Source: Corynebacterium sp. HMSC08A12
GTDB lineage: Bacteria; Actinomycetota; Actinomycetes; Mycobacteriales; Mycobacteriaceae
Length of the DNA: 64,000 nucleotides
NCBI RefSeq assembly: GCF_001807485.1
Contig: NZ_KV789166.1
Coordinates: 99,982 to 163,981 of the forward strand
Direction: 5' to 3'
The position numbers and the translations under genes are program-made. Positions 49,130 to 58,562 of the stretch are shown here, piece by piece. Within the stretch, counting starts at the first letter, position 1, and each line of letters opens with the position of its first letter. The notes under the pieces were generated by a model. The model ran no database searches and had not been told where the DNA came from. It saw nothing but the letters and a program-made list of their open reading frames with translations.

Positions 49130-49162
49130 ACCGCCAGAACCTCGCGTGGAGGTCCCGGCGGT
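49130..49162 (-). terminator. Terminator after the trigger factor gene
   Basis: A two-part stem, accgcc/ggcggt (49130-49135 with 49157-49162) and acctc/gaggt inside, followed on the minus strand by TTTTCTTTTTG. Confidence 0.75.
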
Positions 49163-49174
49163 CAGGGAAAACTC

Positions 49175-50794
49175 TTAGTCTTCCTTCTTCTCCGCTGCCT
49201 TCTTGGCAGTGGACTTCTTGGCAGTGGTCTTCTTGGCCGTAGACTTCGAAGCCTTCTTAGCGGTCGACTTCTTAGCCGTGCTCTTCTTGGCAGTCGACTT
49301 CTTAGCGGTCGACTTCTTGGCCGTGCTCTTCTTCGCGGTGGACTTCTTGGCAGTCGACTTCTTGGCCGTGCTCTTCTTCGCGGTGGACTTCTTGGCAGGA
49401 GCCTTCTTCGGCTTCTCCTCAGCCTTATCCGCCTTGTCTGCCTCGGCCTTGTCAGCCTTGTCGCCCTCAGCCTCAACGTCGCCGAAGTACTCCTTCGGGT
49501 CAACGTCCGCACCGTCGGTGTCCTTCACGGAGGTACGGGCGATGTTCAGCGCCAGAGCCTTGCCGCGACGGACGTCAGCGAACAGGCTGCCCAGCTGGCC
49601 GGCCTGCTGCAGCTGCATGATGAACTGGTTCGGGTCCATGCCGTACTGGTTTGCAGTGAAGGCGATGTGATCCATCAGCTCTTCCTGGGAAACCTCCGGC
49701 TGCTCCTTGTCCGCAACTGCGTCCAGGAACAGCTGGGTGCGCACGGAATCCTCAGCGGAGCTGCGTGCATCCTCTTCGAACTTCTCGCGCGTCATGTCCT
49801 GGGCAGCCAGCATGGACTCGAAGACCTTCTCGTCGCCGCCGAACTGTTGGATGATCTGCTGGATCTGAGCGTCGACCTGCTCCTTAACAACACCCTCCGG
49901 CAGCTCAAACTCGGTCTGCTCCAGGGCCTCGGCCAGAACCTTGTCGCGGATCTCGCCGGCCTGGGTGTTCTTCAGCTGCTGCTCGACCTGACCCTTCAGG
50001 GACTCCTTCAGCTCGTCCAGGGTGTCGAACTCGCTGGCCAGCTGTGCGAAGTCATCGTCCAGCTCCGGCAGCTCGCGCTCCTTGACGGAACCGAGCTTGA
50101 CGGTAACCTCAGCCTCTTCGTCGGCGTGCTCGCCGGCAACCAGCTTGGAGGTGAAGGTGGACTCCTCGCCCTCCTTCATGCCGACCAGCGCATCATCCAG
50201 GCCCTCGATCAGGGAATCGTTGCCGACCTCGTGGGACAGGCCCTCGGTGGTGGCCTCGTCGACAGTCTCGCCGTCGATGGTGGCGGACAGGTCGATGGAG
50301 ACGAAGTCGCCCTTCTTCACTGCGCGGTCAGCCGGCTTCAGGGTGCCGAAGCGAGCCTGCAGGTTCTTCAGCTCCGCATCGATGGCCTCGTCGTCGGCCT
50401 TCAGCGGTGCAACCTCAACGGAGATGGCGGAGAAGTCCGGAACCTCGATCTCCGGGCGAACGTCGACCTCGGCGGTGAAGGTGATGTGCTTGCCGTCCTC
50501 CAGCTCGGAGATCTCGATCTCCGGCTGGCCCAGGGCCTTCACGTCGTTCTCCTCGACAGCCTGACTGTAACGAGAAGGCAGCATCTCGTTGATGACCTGA
50601 TCCAGGACAACGCCACGGCCCAGGCGAGCTTCCAGAATCTTCGCCGGAACCTTGCCCTTGCGGAAGCCCGGCATGTTTACCTGCTGCGCGAGGGTTGCGT
50701 AGGCCTTGTCGAACTCTGGCTTAAGCTCCTCGAATGGAACCTCAATCGTCAGCTTGGTGCGGGTGGCGCTCAGCTTTTCTACAGAGCTCTTCAC
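49175..50794 (-). CDS. tig: Trigger factor with H1-like lysine tail
   Basis: The 539-residue chaperone binds the ribosome exit and nascent chains. The N-terminal ribosome-binding domain has the GFRKGKVPAKILEARLG signature (trigger-factor loop), followed by the PPIase domain (KGDFVSIDLSATIDGE) and the C-terminal arms. After about residue 465 a tail of about 75 residues is built from nine AKKST units plus variants, ending EKKED. Normal trigger factors end near 430-470 residues, so the tail is an added nucleic-acid-binding-like region. Confidence 0.95.
   Translation of the reverse strand: MKSSVEKLSATRTKLTIEVPFEELKPEFDKAYATLAQQVNMPGFRKGKVPAKILEARLGRGVVLDQVINEMLPSRYSQAVEENDVKALGQPEIEISELEDGKHITFTAEVDVRPEIEVPDFSAISVEVAPLKADDEAIDAELKNLQARFGTLKPADRAVKKGDFVSIDLSATIDGETVDEATTEGLSHEVGNDSLIEGLDDALVGMKEGEESTFTSKLVAGEHADEEAEVTVKLGSVKERELPELDDDFAQLASEFDTLDELKESLKGQVEQQLKNTQAGEIRDKVLAEALEQTEFELPEGVVKEQVDAQIQQIIQQFGGDEKVFESMLAAQDMTREKFEEDARSSAEDSVRTQLFLDAVADKEQPEVSQEELMDHIAFTANQYGMDPNQFIMQLQQAGQLGSLFADVRRGKALALNIARTSVKDTDGADVDPKEYFGDVEAEGDKADKAEADKADKAEEKPKKAPAKKSTAKKSTAKKSTAKKSTAKKSTAKKSTAKKSTAKKSTAKKSTAKKASKSTAKKTTAKKSTAKKAAEKKED
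49308..49397. repeat. 45-base exact tandem duplication in the tig tail
   Basis: The 45 bases at 49308-49352 are repeated exactly at 49353-49397. Each copy encodes three AKKST units. Identity despite free synonymous sites points to a recent duplication by slippage. Confidence 0.9.
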
Positions 50795-51016
50795 GAATGC
50801 ACACTCCTGTGTATTAATAGCTTCTTTGGCACCGCGGTCTCTCGTTTATCTCGCAGCGCTTTTTACGGTCGGTGCTCAATTTTATAGAACCATCGCCAGG
50901 CGCATCACGCTGGGGTGTGGTTTTCAGGCTCCCTGGCCACTAAGCGGATCGCCGAATCCCCCACCGATCCGGACTGCGAACCCCCATTTCACCTTTTCAA
51001 TGCGACGAACCGCAGG

Positions 51017-51025
51017 GTGGCGTCA
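51017..51025 (+). repeat. Dispersed motif GTGGCGTCA, copy 6
   Basis: Full copy with strong A-rich flank (caaagaaaag), in the spacer between tRNA-Pro and tig. The rest of 50795-51052 holds the tig leader and no recognised element. Confidence 0.65.
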
Positions 51026-51052
51026 CAAAGAAAAGAGTGAAAATAAAAAATG

Positions 51053-51126
51053 TCGGGATAACAGGATTTGAACCTGCGACCCCTCGCTCCCAAAGCGAGT
51101 GCGCTACCAAACTGCGCCATATCCCG
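51053..51126 (-). tRNA. tRNA-Pro (TGG)
   Basis: The minus strand folds to a full cloverleaf: acceptor CGGGATA/TATCCCG, a D arm GCGC..GCGC, anticodon loop TTTGGGA with TGG, and a T arm with TTCAAAT. The first pair C1-G72 is typical of bacterial tRNA-Pro. CCA is not encoded. Confidence 0.93.
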
Positions 51127-51251
51127 ATCTTTGCATGCCCCGAAGGGACGTTGCGCCCGCTACTTTACTGGCTGGTTGCTGGGAAATACAAAACGGCAGC
51201 TCCCCCGCCGTTGCACTCGCCTGCGCTCGGGGGAACTGCCTTAAAGTTTGG

Positions 51252-51323
51252 AGGGAATGACGGGAATCGAACCCGCGTCTTCAGCTTGGAAGGCTGAGGT
51301 ATTAGCCACTATACGACATTCCC
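51252..51323 (-). tRNA. tRNA-Gly (TCC)
   Basis: On the minus strand the acceptor GGGAATG/CATTCCC, D arm GTAT..ATAC, anticodon loop CTTCCAA (TCC) and T arm with TTCGATT form a cloverleaf; discriminator T. CCA is not encoded. Confidence 0.93.
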
Positions 51324-51468
51324 ACTGGAAGCTAGCTTCCGTTACGTTGTGCGATGTTACACCATACACCCCACCATCCAGCAAAATCACCCCAGCACAA
51401 CTAGCTAAAAAGCCTTACAACCTGCATAGTTGCGGGGGTATGCAGGTGTAGCAAATGCGCCACTCTAA

Positions 51469-51497
51469 TTGTATGGGTTACCTATGGGCTGTACATT
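51469..51497 (+). promoter_or_regulatory. Promoter of the excisionase-like gene
   Basis: TTGTAT (51469-51474), a 17-base spacer and TACATT (51492-51497). The start point falls at about 51504-51506, on the ATG. Confidence 0.6.
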
Positions 51498-51505
51498 CTA
51501 GTTTT

Positions 51506-51742
51506 ATGGAACTAATTATCGTCGACAAAAATACCGGCACGGAGCTCTGGACAGCATCACAGTGCGCTGAGTACTCCGGCACAGCTCGTGGCACCTTCAC
51601 CAGCTATGCAGGCCGCGGTCGCGCACCCCGCCCAGTGGCCAAGTACAACGGGCTGACCCTGTGGGATTCCAGCGTGGTCAAGGAATGGCAGCAAAAACGC
51701 GATGGCGCCCCGACCTCGTCGGACACCACCGCGCAGAAGTAG
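51506..51742 (+). CDS. Small excisionase/AlpA-like HTH protein
   Basis: This 78-residue protein has a winged HTH-like segment, WTASQCAEYSGTARGTFTSYAGRGRAPRPV...LTLWDSSVVKEWQQKR, the arrangement of helix-turn-helix-17/excisionase proteins, which bend DNA or act as small regulators. An in-frame ATG at 51455 would add 17 residues but lies before the predicted promoter. It sits beside two tRNA genes, common integration sites, and may be a remnant of an element or a stand-alone regulator. Confidence 0.6.
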   Translation: MELIIVDKNTGTELWTASQCAEYSGTARGTFTSYAGRGRAPRPVAKYNGLTLWDSSVVKEWQQKRDGAPTSSDTTAQK

Positions 51743-51776
51743 TTCTCGCGAGCAGATCTCGCGGAGAAGTAGTTAT

Positions 51777-52250
<474 letters not shown>

Positions 52251-52317
52251 GGTGCCAGTCTAGCCGGTTGCCAGCTGCCGGCGGGCGCTACTCCGCAAGT
52301 GTTCTACCGCGGATGTC

Positions 52318-52962
52318 TTACTCCGCGACCGGCGCTTCGGTGCGGGAGCGCTTCAGCTCGAAGAAGTGAGGGTTCGCCGCCAGGGTCACGGAGGCATCGA
52401 ACAGCTTGCCTGCCTCTTCCCCGCGTGGGATGCGGGTGATGACCGGCCCAAAGAAGGCCACGTCGCCCAGCTGAACGACCGGGGTGCCGACCTCGTCGCC
52501 CACCAGCTCGATCGCCTGGTCCTGAGATTCGCGCAGAGCCGCGTCTACAGATCCTTCGTCGTCGGCGGCCAGGTGACCAACCTTTGCCAGTTCGGCGGGC
52601 AGCTCAGCTTCTTCCAGAGCCTCGGCGATCAGTTCGTCGTAGCCGTGCGGGTCGGTTGCATCCGCGCGCTCCTCGTTGTGAATCTTGGTGCCGATGGCGG
52701 TGTACCAGGCGGAGAGCTTCTCCGGGTGCTGCTGCCAAATCGCGGTGGCCACGCGCGCCGGCGCCCACGCGGCATCCATCTTCTCGCGGTAGGCGGGGTC
52801 CAGGTCGCGCCCCTCGTTCAGGACGGAGAGGCTCATCGGCTGGAACTTCACCTCCACGTCGCGGACCTCCTGGACCTCCATCAGCCAGCGGCTGGTAACC
52901 CAGGCGAAGGGGCAGATGGCGTCGAAGAACATGGTTACGGTCTGGTTCTTTGTATCGGTCAT
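52318..52962 (-). CDS. DsbA-family protein, Rv2466c-like, with CPFA site
   Basis: The 214-residue protein closely follows the mycothiol-dependent nitroreductase Rv2466c in motifs (ICPFAWVTSRW, MSLSVLNEGRD, VGTPVVQLGDVAFFGPVITRIPRGEEAGKLFDASV, HFFELKR). Rv2466c has a CPWC redox site; here it is CPFA, so only the N-terminal Cys remains. It may still react with mycothiol but cannot form the internal disulfide. Start at 52962 with a GGGGGAC site. Confidence 0.88.
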   Translation of the reverse strand: MTDTKNQTVTMFFDAICPFAWVTSRWLMEVQEVRDVEVKFQPMSLSVLNEGRDLDPAYREKMDAAWAPARVATAIWQQHPEKLSAWYTAIGTKIHNEERADATDPHGYDELIAEALEEAELPAELAKVGHLAADDEGSVDAALRESQDQAIELVGDEVGTPVVQLGDVAFFGPVITRIPRGEEAGKLFDASVTLAANPHFFELKRSRTEAPVAE

Positions 52963-53022
52963 GTCCCCCACTCTAGCCATGGCGCGGGAACCCTGTCCGG
53001 CGCGGCTACTAGGGTGGTCTGC

Positions 53023-55701
53023 ATGACTTCCATCAACCTAACCCGTACCGAGGCCGAGCACCGCGCCAACCTCATCAGCGATGTTCACTACACCATCCAG
53101 CTGGATCTTTCCGGCGGCGAGAAGCCCGAGAACAAGCACTTCCGCTCGCTGACCCGCATTACCTTCACCTCCGGCGCCGGGTCCACCTTCCTGGACCTGC
53201 GCGCGGATTCGCTGTCGCGGGTGGAGCTCGATGGCACCGCACTTGGGGACTTTACTTATGACGCCACTACGGGCATTCCGCTCGAAGGCCTGTCTAGTGG
53301 CCAGCACGAGCTGCTGGTGGAGGCAGAAATTCCGTACTCCACCACGGGTCAGGGTCTGCACCGCTTCTTCGACCCCAGCGATGACCAGGCCTACATGTAC
53401 ACCCAGTTCGAGACGGCGGACGCCAAGCGGGTCTTCGCCTGCTTCGACCAGCCGGACATCAAGGCGACCTATGATGTCGAGCTCACCACGCCCGCCGAGT
53501 GGACCGTGGTGACGAACAACGAGGTTTCCGTGGCGGAGGCTGAGGGCGTCAATAAGAAAAAGCACAGTGCGACCGTGGATTACCTGCTGTCGACCTACCT
53601 CATTGCGTTTTGCGTCGGCCCGTGGCACGTGGTGCGCGACGAATGGCGCGGCACGATCACCGAGCACCCCGAGTCCGCGGCTGCGAAGGAGAAGAACCTG
53701 CAGACCAGCGGGGAGATGCGCGTACCGCTGGCGCTGTATTGCCGCCAGTCGCTGGCGGAGTACCTGGATGCCGACGAGCTATTCGAGGTGACCAAGCAGG
53801 GCTTCGACTACTACGCGGATAAGTTCGGCATCGGCTACCCGTTCTACAAGTACGACCAGATCTTCTGCCCCGAATACAACATGGGTGCCATGGAGAACGC
53901 GGGTGCGGTGACGATCCGCGACGAGTACATCTTCCGCTCCGCAGCCAGCCACTACCAGTACGAACGCCGTGCGGATACGATCCTGCACGAGCTGGCGCAC
54001 ATGTGGTTCGGCGACCTGGTGACGATGAAGTGGTGGGACGACCTGTGGCTGAACGAATCCTTCGCCACCTGGTCGGCCGCCATGAGCCAGGCTGGGGCCA
54101 CGAAGTACGACACGGCATGGGTGACCTTCAACAGCAAGGAGAAGGCGTGGGCGTATGCGCAGGATCAGCTGTCCTCCACCCACCCGGTGTTCTCCGACGC
54201 GGGCGACATCGAGACGGTGGAGGCCAACTTCGACGGCATCACCTACGCCAAGGGCGCAAGTGTGTTGAAGCAGCTGGCGGCCTACGTGGGGCTGGAGGAG
54301 TTCTTCGCGGGCATCCGCGCGCACTTTGCGGCGCACGCCTGGGATAACGCAACGTTCGCGGACCTGCTGGGGGCGCTGGAGAAGGCTTCGGGGCGCGACC
54401 TTTCCGACTGGTCGGACCAGTGGCTGCGCACGACGGGTATTAACACCCTGACCCCGGTCTTTGAGGTAAACGACGGGGCTTACACTTCCTTTGCCGTGGA
54501 GCAGTCCGGCGCGCAGCCTGGCGCGGGCGAGACCCGCACCCACCGCATTGCCGTGGGTGTGTACGGCTTTGACGGAGATGTGCTGAAGCGCACCAAGCGC
54601 GTGGAGCTGGATATTTCCGGCGAGCGCACCGAAGTTCCGGAGCTGGTGGGCGTGCCCGCCGGCGATCTGGTGCTGGTCAACGACGATGACCTGGCCTACG
54701 GCAACATGGCGCTGGATGAGGGATCCCTGGCGACGGCGATCGGCGGCGGGGATAGCGGCGGGGCCGAGGGCGGCAAGCCGAACATCGTGCGCATTACGGA
54801 CCCGATGGCGCGTGCCCTAGTGTGGTCCGCGGCGTGGCAGATGACGCGCAATGCGCAGATGCGGGCGCGCGATTTCATTGGCCTGGTTGCCGGCGGCGCG
54901 GCTGAGGAAACCGAGCTGGCGGTGCTGGAGCAGATTCTGGCTCAGGCCCGCACGGCGGCTGCAAACTACGCCGACCCGGACTGGGCGGACGAGGGCTGGG
55001 CGCAGCTGCGCGAGGCCTTCCTGGCTGCAGCGCGCGAGACTGAAGGCCCGGCCCAACTGGCGTTCGTCCGGGCCTACGTGGGTTGCGTGCACTCTGCGGA
55101 GTCCGCGGGCGTGCTGCGCGCGCTGCTGGGTGAGGCTGATGGCGCTGAGGTGATTCCGGGCCTGAACGTGGACCAGGACCTGCGCTGGGCGATCATCATT
55201 GCGCTGACCGCCGCGGCCCGTGCCACCGGCGAAACCGCCGAGCAGATGGAAGCACGCATTGCCGCCGAGGAGGCCCAGGACAAGTCCTCCAGCGGAGCAG
55301 CACTGGCACTGCAGGCGCGCTCCTCCGTGCCGGATGAGCAGACCAAGCAGCAGGTCTGGCGCGCCCTGACCGTGGAGGCCCCGCAGCAGAGCAACCTGAG
55401 CCTGCGCCACCGCAACGCGGGTCTGGTGCACGTCGGCCACGCCGACTTGTTGCAGCAGTTCAGCGAGGATTACGTTGCCCACGCCGTGGAGTGGTGGAAG
55501 TCCCTAAACTCGGAGATGGCTCTGCGCACGCTGGAGGGCATCTATCCCTCCTGGGATCACAGCGACGAAACGGATTCCGCCATCGCTGAACTCGTGAAGG
55601 CGGAAGACACCCCGAGTGGTCTGCGCCGCGTGCTCTCCGAAGGCCGCGACCGGGTGGCACGCGCCAAGGCCGCCCGCGCATTCGACGCGGCGGGAGAGTA
55701 A
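53023..55701 (+). CDS. pepN: Aminopeptidase N
   Basis: The 892-residue M1 zinc peptidase removes N-terminal residues from peptides. It has the exopeptidase motif NMGAMENAGAVTIRDEY, the zinc site HELAHMWFGDLVTMKWWDDLWLNESFATW and the C-terminal helical ERAP1-like domain. The ATG at 53023 is chosen because earlier in-frame codons overlap the divergent DsbA gene; a TACTAG hexamer precedes it. Confidence 0.96.
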   Translation: MTSINLTRTEAEHRANLISDVHYTIQLDLSGGEKPENKHFRSLTRITFTSGAGSTFLDLRADSLSRVELDGTALGDFTYDATTGIPLEGLSSGQHELLVEAEIPYSTTGQGLHRFFDPSDDQAYMYTQFETADAKRVFACFDQPDIKATYDVELTTPAEWTVVTNNEVSVAEAEGVNKKKHSATVDYLLSTYLIAFCVGPWHVVRDEWRGTITEHPESAAAKEKNLQTSGEMRVPLALYCRQSLAEYLDADELFEVTKQGFDYYADKFGIGYPFYKYDQIFCPEYNMGAMENAGAVTIRDEYIFRSAASHYQYERRADTILHELAHMWFGDLVTMKWWDDLWLNESFATWSAAMSQAGATKYDTAWVTFNSKEKAWAYAQDQLSSTHPVFSDAGDIETVEANFDGITYAKGASVLKQLAAYVGLEEFFAGIRAHFAAHAWDNATFADLLGALEKASGRDLSDWSDQWLRTTGINTLTPVFEVNDGAYTSFAVEQSGAQPGAGETRTHRIAVGVYGFDGDVLKRTKRVELDISGERTEVPELVGVPAGDLVLVNDDDLAYGNMALDEGSLATAIGGGDSGGAEGGKPNIVRITDPMARALVWSAAWQMTRNAQMRARDFIGLVAGGAAEETELAVLEQILAQARTAAANYADPDWADEGWAQLREAFLAAARETEGPAQLAFVRAYVGCVHSAESAGVLRALLGEADGAEVIPGLNVDQDLRWAIIIALTAAARATGETAEQMEARIAAEEAQDKSSSGAALALQARSSVPDEQTKQQVWRALTVEAPQQSNLSLRHRNAGLVHVGHADLLQQFSEDYVAHAVEWWKSLNSEMALRTLEGIYPSWDHSDETDSAIAELVKAEDTPSGLRRVLSEGRDRVARAKAARAFDAAGE
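53259..53267 (-). repeat. Dispersed motif GTGGCGTCA, copy 7
   Basis: Full copy on the minus strand inside pepN, flanked on that strand by taagtaaagt. The plus strand codes Asp-Ala-Thr. A shorter copy, GGCGTCAATAAGAAAAAG, is at 53545. Confidence 0.6.
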
Positions 55702-55803
55702 CCGCCCGGCTGCGCCCATGCGGCAGGTTGTGCTGCGCCCCTGCGGCCGTGGCCGCGCCCAACCTGCCCCGCCGGCTATGGCAGAACAGATATGGTTGGA
55801 GGC

Positions 55804-56193
55804 ATGACTTCTAGCTTCTACGACGCTGTTGGCGAGGAGACCTTCCGCGCCATCGTGCACGAGTTCTATCGCCAGGTCCGCACCGACGATATCCTCGCGC
55901 CGATGTACCCGGAGCAGGATTTCGAAGGCGCCGAGGATCGACTCCGCTGGTTCCTAGTGCAGTACTGGGGCGGTCCCGCGGAGTTCAATGCCCGCCGCGG
56001 CCACCCGCGCCTGCGGATGCGCCACGCCCCATTCCGCATCGACACGGCCGCCCGCGACCGCTGGCTAGAGCTCATGGGTAACGCCATGGCCACCATCGAC
56101 AAGGAACAGCTCCCCGACGCACACCGCGCGGCCATGTGGGAACACATGGAGCGGGTCGCACACATGCTGGTCAACACCCCCGATCAGTTCTAA
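55804..56193 (+). CDS. glbO: Group II truncated haemoglobin (GlbO-like)
   Basis: The 129-residue protein has the trHbO pattern: SFYDAVGEETFRAIVHEFYRQV, a WFLVQYWGGP segment, RRGHPRLRMRHAPFRI with the proximal His, and a conserved Trp (RWLELM). It binds O2 or other small ligands. The ATG at 55804 is 8 bases after a TATGGT hexamer; 55792 would add four residues. The TSUP gene follows after 2 bases. Confidence 0.92.
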   Translation: MTSSFYDAVGEETFRAIVHEFYRQVRTDDILAPMYPEQDFEGAEDRLRWFLVQYWGGPAEFNARRGHPRLRMRHAPFRIDTAARDRWLELMGNAMATIDKEQLPDAHRAAMWEHMERVAHMLVNTPDQF

Positions 56194-56195
56194 CG

Positions 56196-56990
56196 GTGTT
56201 AGCCGATCTTTCTGCCGAGGCGTTTTCACTCCTCGCAGTGGGATCCTTCGTCGCCGGGCTCATTGATGCCATCGTCGGCGGCGGTGGCCTCGTCCTCATC
56301 CCCCTCATTTTGATCGTCGCACCCGCGACCCCCGAAGCCTCGGCAATGGCGACGAACAAACTCGCGGCGGTTTTTGGCACTTCATCGGCTGCCACGCGCA
56401 TGCTCCGATCCTCTGATATTCGCCAAAAGATCGATCGGCGCCTGGTGGCCTATGGGGTTCCGCTGGCTTTCGCCTGCTCGGCCTCTGGTGCGCTGCTGGT
56501 AGCAGCGCTCAGCTCCGAGGTTCTGCGACCTCTGGTGATTATTCTCTTGCTGGCGGTTGGCACGTATGTCGCCCTCAAACCCAGCTTTGGCACACCCCAA
56601 CGCGCTCCATCGCAGAGCCGTCGCCGATGGCTCATCGCGCTGTTCGCGGTGGGAGCTATCGCCACTTACGACGGCTTCTTCGGTCCGGGCACGGGCACGT
56701 TTCTCATTATCGTTTTCACCGCGCTTCTTAGCAGGTCCTTCGTGGAATCCGCCGCACTGGCGAAGGTCATCAACATCGCCACGAACCTGGGCGCGCTAAC
56801 CGTGTTCGCCATCGGCGGTCACGTGCTTTGGCTGCTGGGCCTCGGCCTGGCGGTCTTCAACGTGGCGGGAGCGCAAATTGGGGCACGCCTGGTGCTTACC
56901 AAGGGAACCGGCTTTGTCCGCATCGCGCTGCTCGTCGTTGTCGTGGTCATGAGCACCAAGTTGGGCTACGACATGTACGCCGGTTCCTAA
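56196..56990 (+). CDS. TSUP (TauE/SafE) family permease
   Basis: The 264-residue membrane protein has about eight hydrophobic segments and the family motif GLIDAIVGGGGLVLIPLI near residues 20-40, repeated as TYDGFFGPGTGTFLIIVF in the second half. TSUP proteins move sulfite, organosulfonates or similar anions; substrate unknown. Its GTG starts 2 bases after the globin stop, so the two are translationally coupled. Confidence 0.9.
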   Translation: MLADLSAEAFSLLAVGSFVAGLIDAIVGGGGLVLIPLILIVAPATPEASAMATNKLAAVFGTSSAATRMLRSSDIRQKIDRRLVAYGVPLAFACSASGALLVAALSSEVLRPLVIILLLAVGTYVALKPSFGTPQRAPSQSRRRWLIALFAVGAIATYDGFFGPGTGTFLIIVFTALLSRSFVESAALAKVINIATNLGALTVFAIGGHVLWLLGLGLAVFNVAGAQIGARLVLTKGTGFVRIALLVVVVVMSTKLGYDMYAGS

Positions 56991-57036
56991 ATCGCTCACG
57001 TCGCAGCACCCCCGCGTGCGGCGGCTCCCCAAACCT

Positions 57037-57765
57037 CTAGCGTGGCCCGGGAACCCGCGCCAGTCCACCGGGGCGTGGCGCGTACACGCTGCCAACCAGT
57101 GCATCCACCCGAATCCACGACCCGCTGGCGCTCACGCGCACATAGTCATAGTCCCGCAGCTTCTCCCCTGGCTCTGGAACCAGCCGCAGGCCGCCAAGTG
57201 CCGCGATGGTTCGCCCCTCCAGGGCGACGGAGGTGGTGGCGTCATTACCCTCCGCGCCCTCGGCGGCACCGTCCGTGCGCTGCACCGTCAGCACCTGCTG
57301 CTCCAGAAGGCTGCGCGCAATCCCCATCGGCCCGGAGTTCGCCTCGTTTTCCGTGGCCATGTCCGCGTGCAGGCCGCGCACCACGTCCCCCGGTACCGTG
57401 TCGATCAGCTCGAAGCCCTGCTGCGGAGGCGGCGAGCCAACCCACATCAGGTCCATGTCCGCGCCCAGGTTGAGGGTCTGCTGGCCGGGTTCAAACGCGA
57501 CGATGGCCTCCAGCGCGTCGCTGGCGTAGGCCACCGTGCCGGCGCCGCCTACTTGTCCGGGCACTCGGACGGAAGCAACGCAGCCTAGGGGCGTCGAAAT
57601 AAAAAGATCCGTCGACCGCTCCCCCACAGCACTCAACCGCACCAGCGCACCCGGATCCATCACCAGCGCACGCTTCATCACCGCCCCCGCGCGCCGCATG
57701 GCACTCACGGCCGCGGTCGCGGATCGCGAATCAATTGTTCCCTGTAGATCGATTGTGACGCCCAT
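57037..57765 (-). CDS. Conserved actinobacterial protein, Rv2474c-like position
   Basis: This 242-residue protein has no motif I can assign. It starts MGVTIDLQGTIDSRSATAAVSAMRRAGAVMK, is predicted alpha/beta, and has no signal or membrane segment. It lies just after the thioesterase gene, as the conserved hypothetical Rv2474c does in mycobacteria, which supports orthology by position only. A copy of GTGGCGTCA lies inside. Confidence 0.65.
   Translation of the reverse strand: MGVTIDLQGTIDSRSATAAVSAMRRAGAVMKRALVMDPGALVRLSAVGERSTDLFISTPLGCVASVRVPGQVGGAGTVAYASDALEAIVAFEPGQQTLNLGADMDLMWVGSPPPQQGFELIDTVPGDVVRGLHADMATENEANSGPMGIARSLLEQQVLTVQRTDGAAEGAEGNDATTSVALEGRTIAALGGLRLVPEPGEKLRDYDYVRVSASGSWIRVDALVGSVYAPRPGGLARVPGPR
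57236..57244 (+). repeat. Dispersed motif GTGGCGTCA, copy 8
   Basis: Full copy inside the Rv2474c-like gene; the minus strand codes Asn-Asp-Ala-Thr. Confidence 0.55.
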
Positions 57766-57872
57766 AGTTCCCCCACCTTAGCCCTCCTCAGGGTTAAAGC
57801 TCGCGCGGGCTGGGCGCTTGCGGGTCAGCGGGGCAGCGCCGGGACGAAAGCGCACGACACAACAAGCGCTGC

Positions 57873-58355
57873 CTAGAAGCGCGCGGCGGTGGTGGCGCGG
57901 TCGGTGACCACCTCGTGGTCCTCCGGAATCAAGAACTGGTTGATGTTGTCGATGTCCTGCTCACTCCACTCGCGGGACTTCCCAGTCATCACGTCGATAC
58001 CCACCATGACCGCGTCGATGGTGCAGGTGATCCGCCCGACGGAATCCTGGACGACCTGGCGCATGGTGCAGGATTTGCGCCCGACGTCGATAAAGTAGGA
58101 GGTCACGGCCACTTCCGACTCCCCCGGCGACAGCGGGAATGGGTAGTCGATGGTGGTGTGGCGCGCGAACATCGGGGGCACGGCAATGTCCATTTCCATC
58201 AGCACGTCTTTGAGGAAGACCATCCGCGCGTCCTGGCCGAATTCCAGGTACTTGGCGTTATTGACGTGCTGGTATTGGTCGAAGTCGGACCAGCGGAGCT
58301 CGCGGTGGCAGGTGTGCCAGCGAGTCCCGGTGGCCTCGTGTTCGATGAAGGGCAT
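57873..58355 (-). CDS. Hot-dog acyl-CoA thioesterase
   Basis: The 160-residue protein has the 4HBT hot-dog pattern RWSDFDQYQHVNNAKYLEFGQDARM with the catalytic Asp and the NN of the thioesterase loop. It hydrolyses acyl-CoA. Position between ettA and the Rv2474c-like gene matches Rv2475c. The spacer 58356-58462 has several gttcac/gtgaac half-sites. Confidence 0.9.
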   Translation of the reverse strand: MPFIEHEATGTRWHTCHRELRWSDFDQYQHVNNAKYLEFGQDARMVFLKDVLMEMDIAVPPMFARHTTIDYPFPLSPGESEVAVTSYFIDVGRKSCTMRQVVQDSVGRITCTIDAVMVGIDVMTGKSREWSEQDIDNINQFLIPEDHEVVTDRATTAARF

Positions 58356-58462
58356 TGCGTTTCAAACCTCGCTTAGAACCTCACAGATAACTTTTGTTTC
58401 GTGAACCAATACTGCCACATCGTTCACACAGGTTCACGTAGTTACACGGTTTAAACGAGAAA

Positions 58463-58496
58463 GGCGGCGCAGGCCAGCAAATTGGCCTGCGCCGCC
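58463..58496. terminator. Terminator after ettA
   Basis: A perfect 14-base stem (58463-58476 with 58483-58496) and a 6-base loop. On the minus strand TTTCTCGTTT follows, so it ends ettA. Confidence 0.85.
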
Positions 58497-58562
58497 GAGC
58501 TACTTCAGCGCGCTGTGGTCACGCGCGGTGCCGGCGCACTGCTGCGCCGCCGAGTTTCCCGA

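Noticed and set aside
58401..58437. gtgaacc/ggttcac inverted repeat upstream of the thioesterase gene as a GlxR site
   Set aside because: Spacing and sequence do not fit TGTGA-N6-TCACA; left as a minor repeat.
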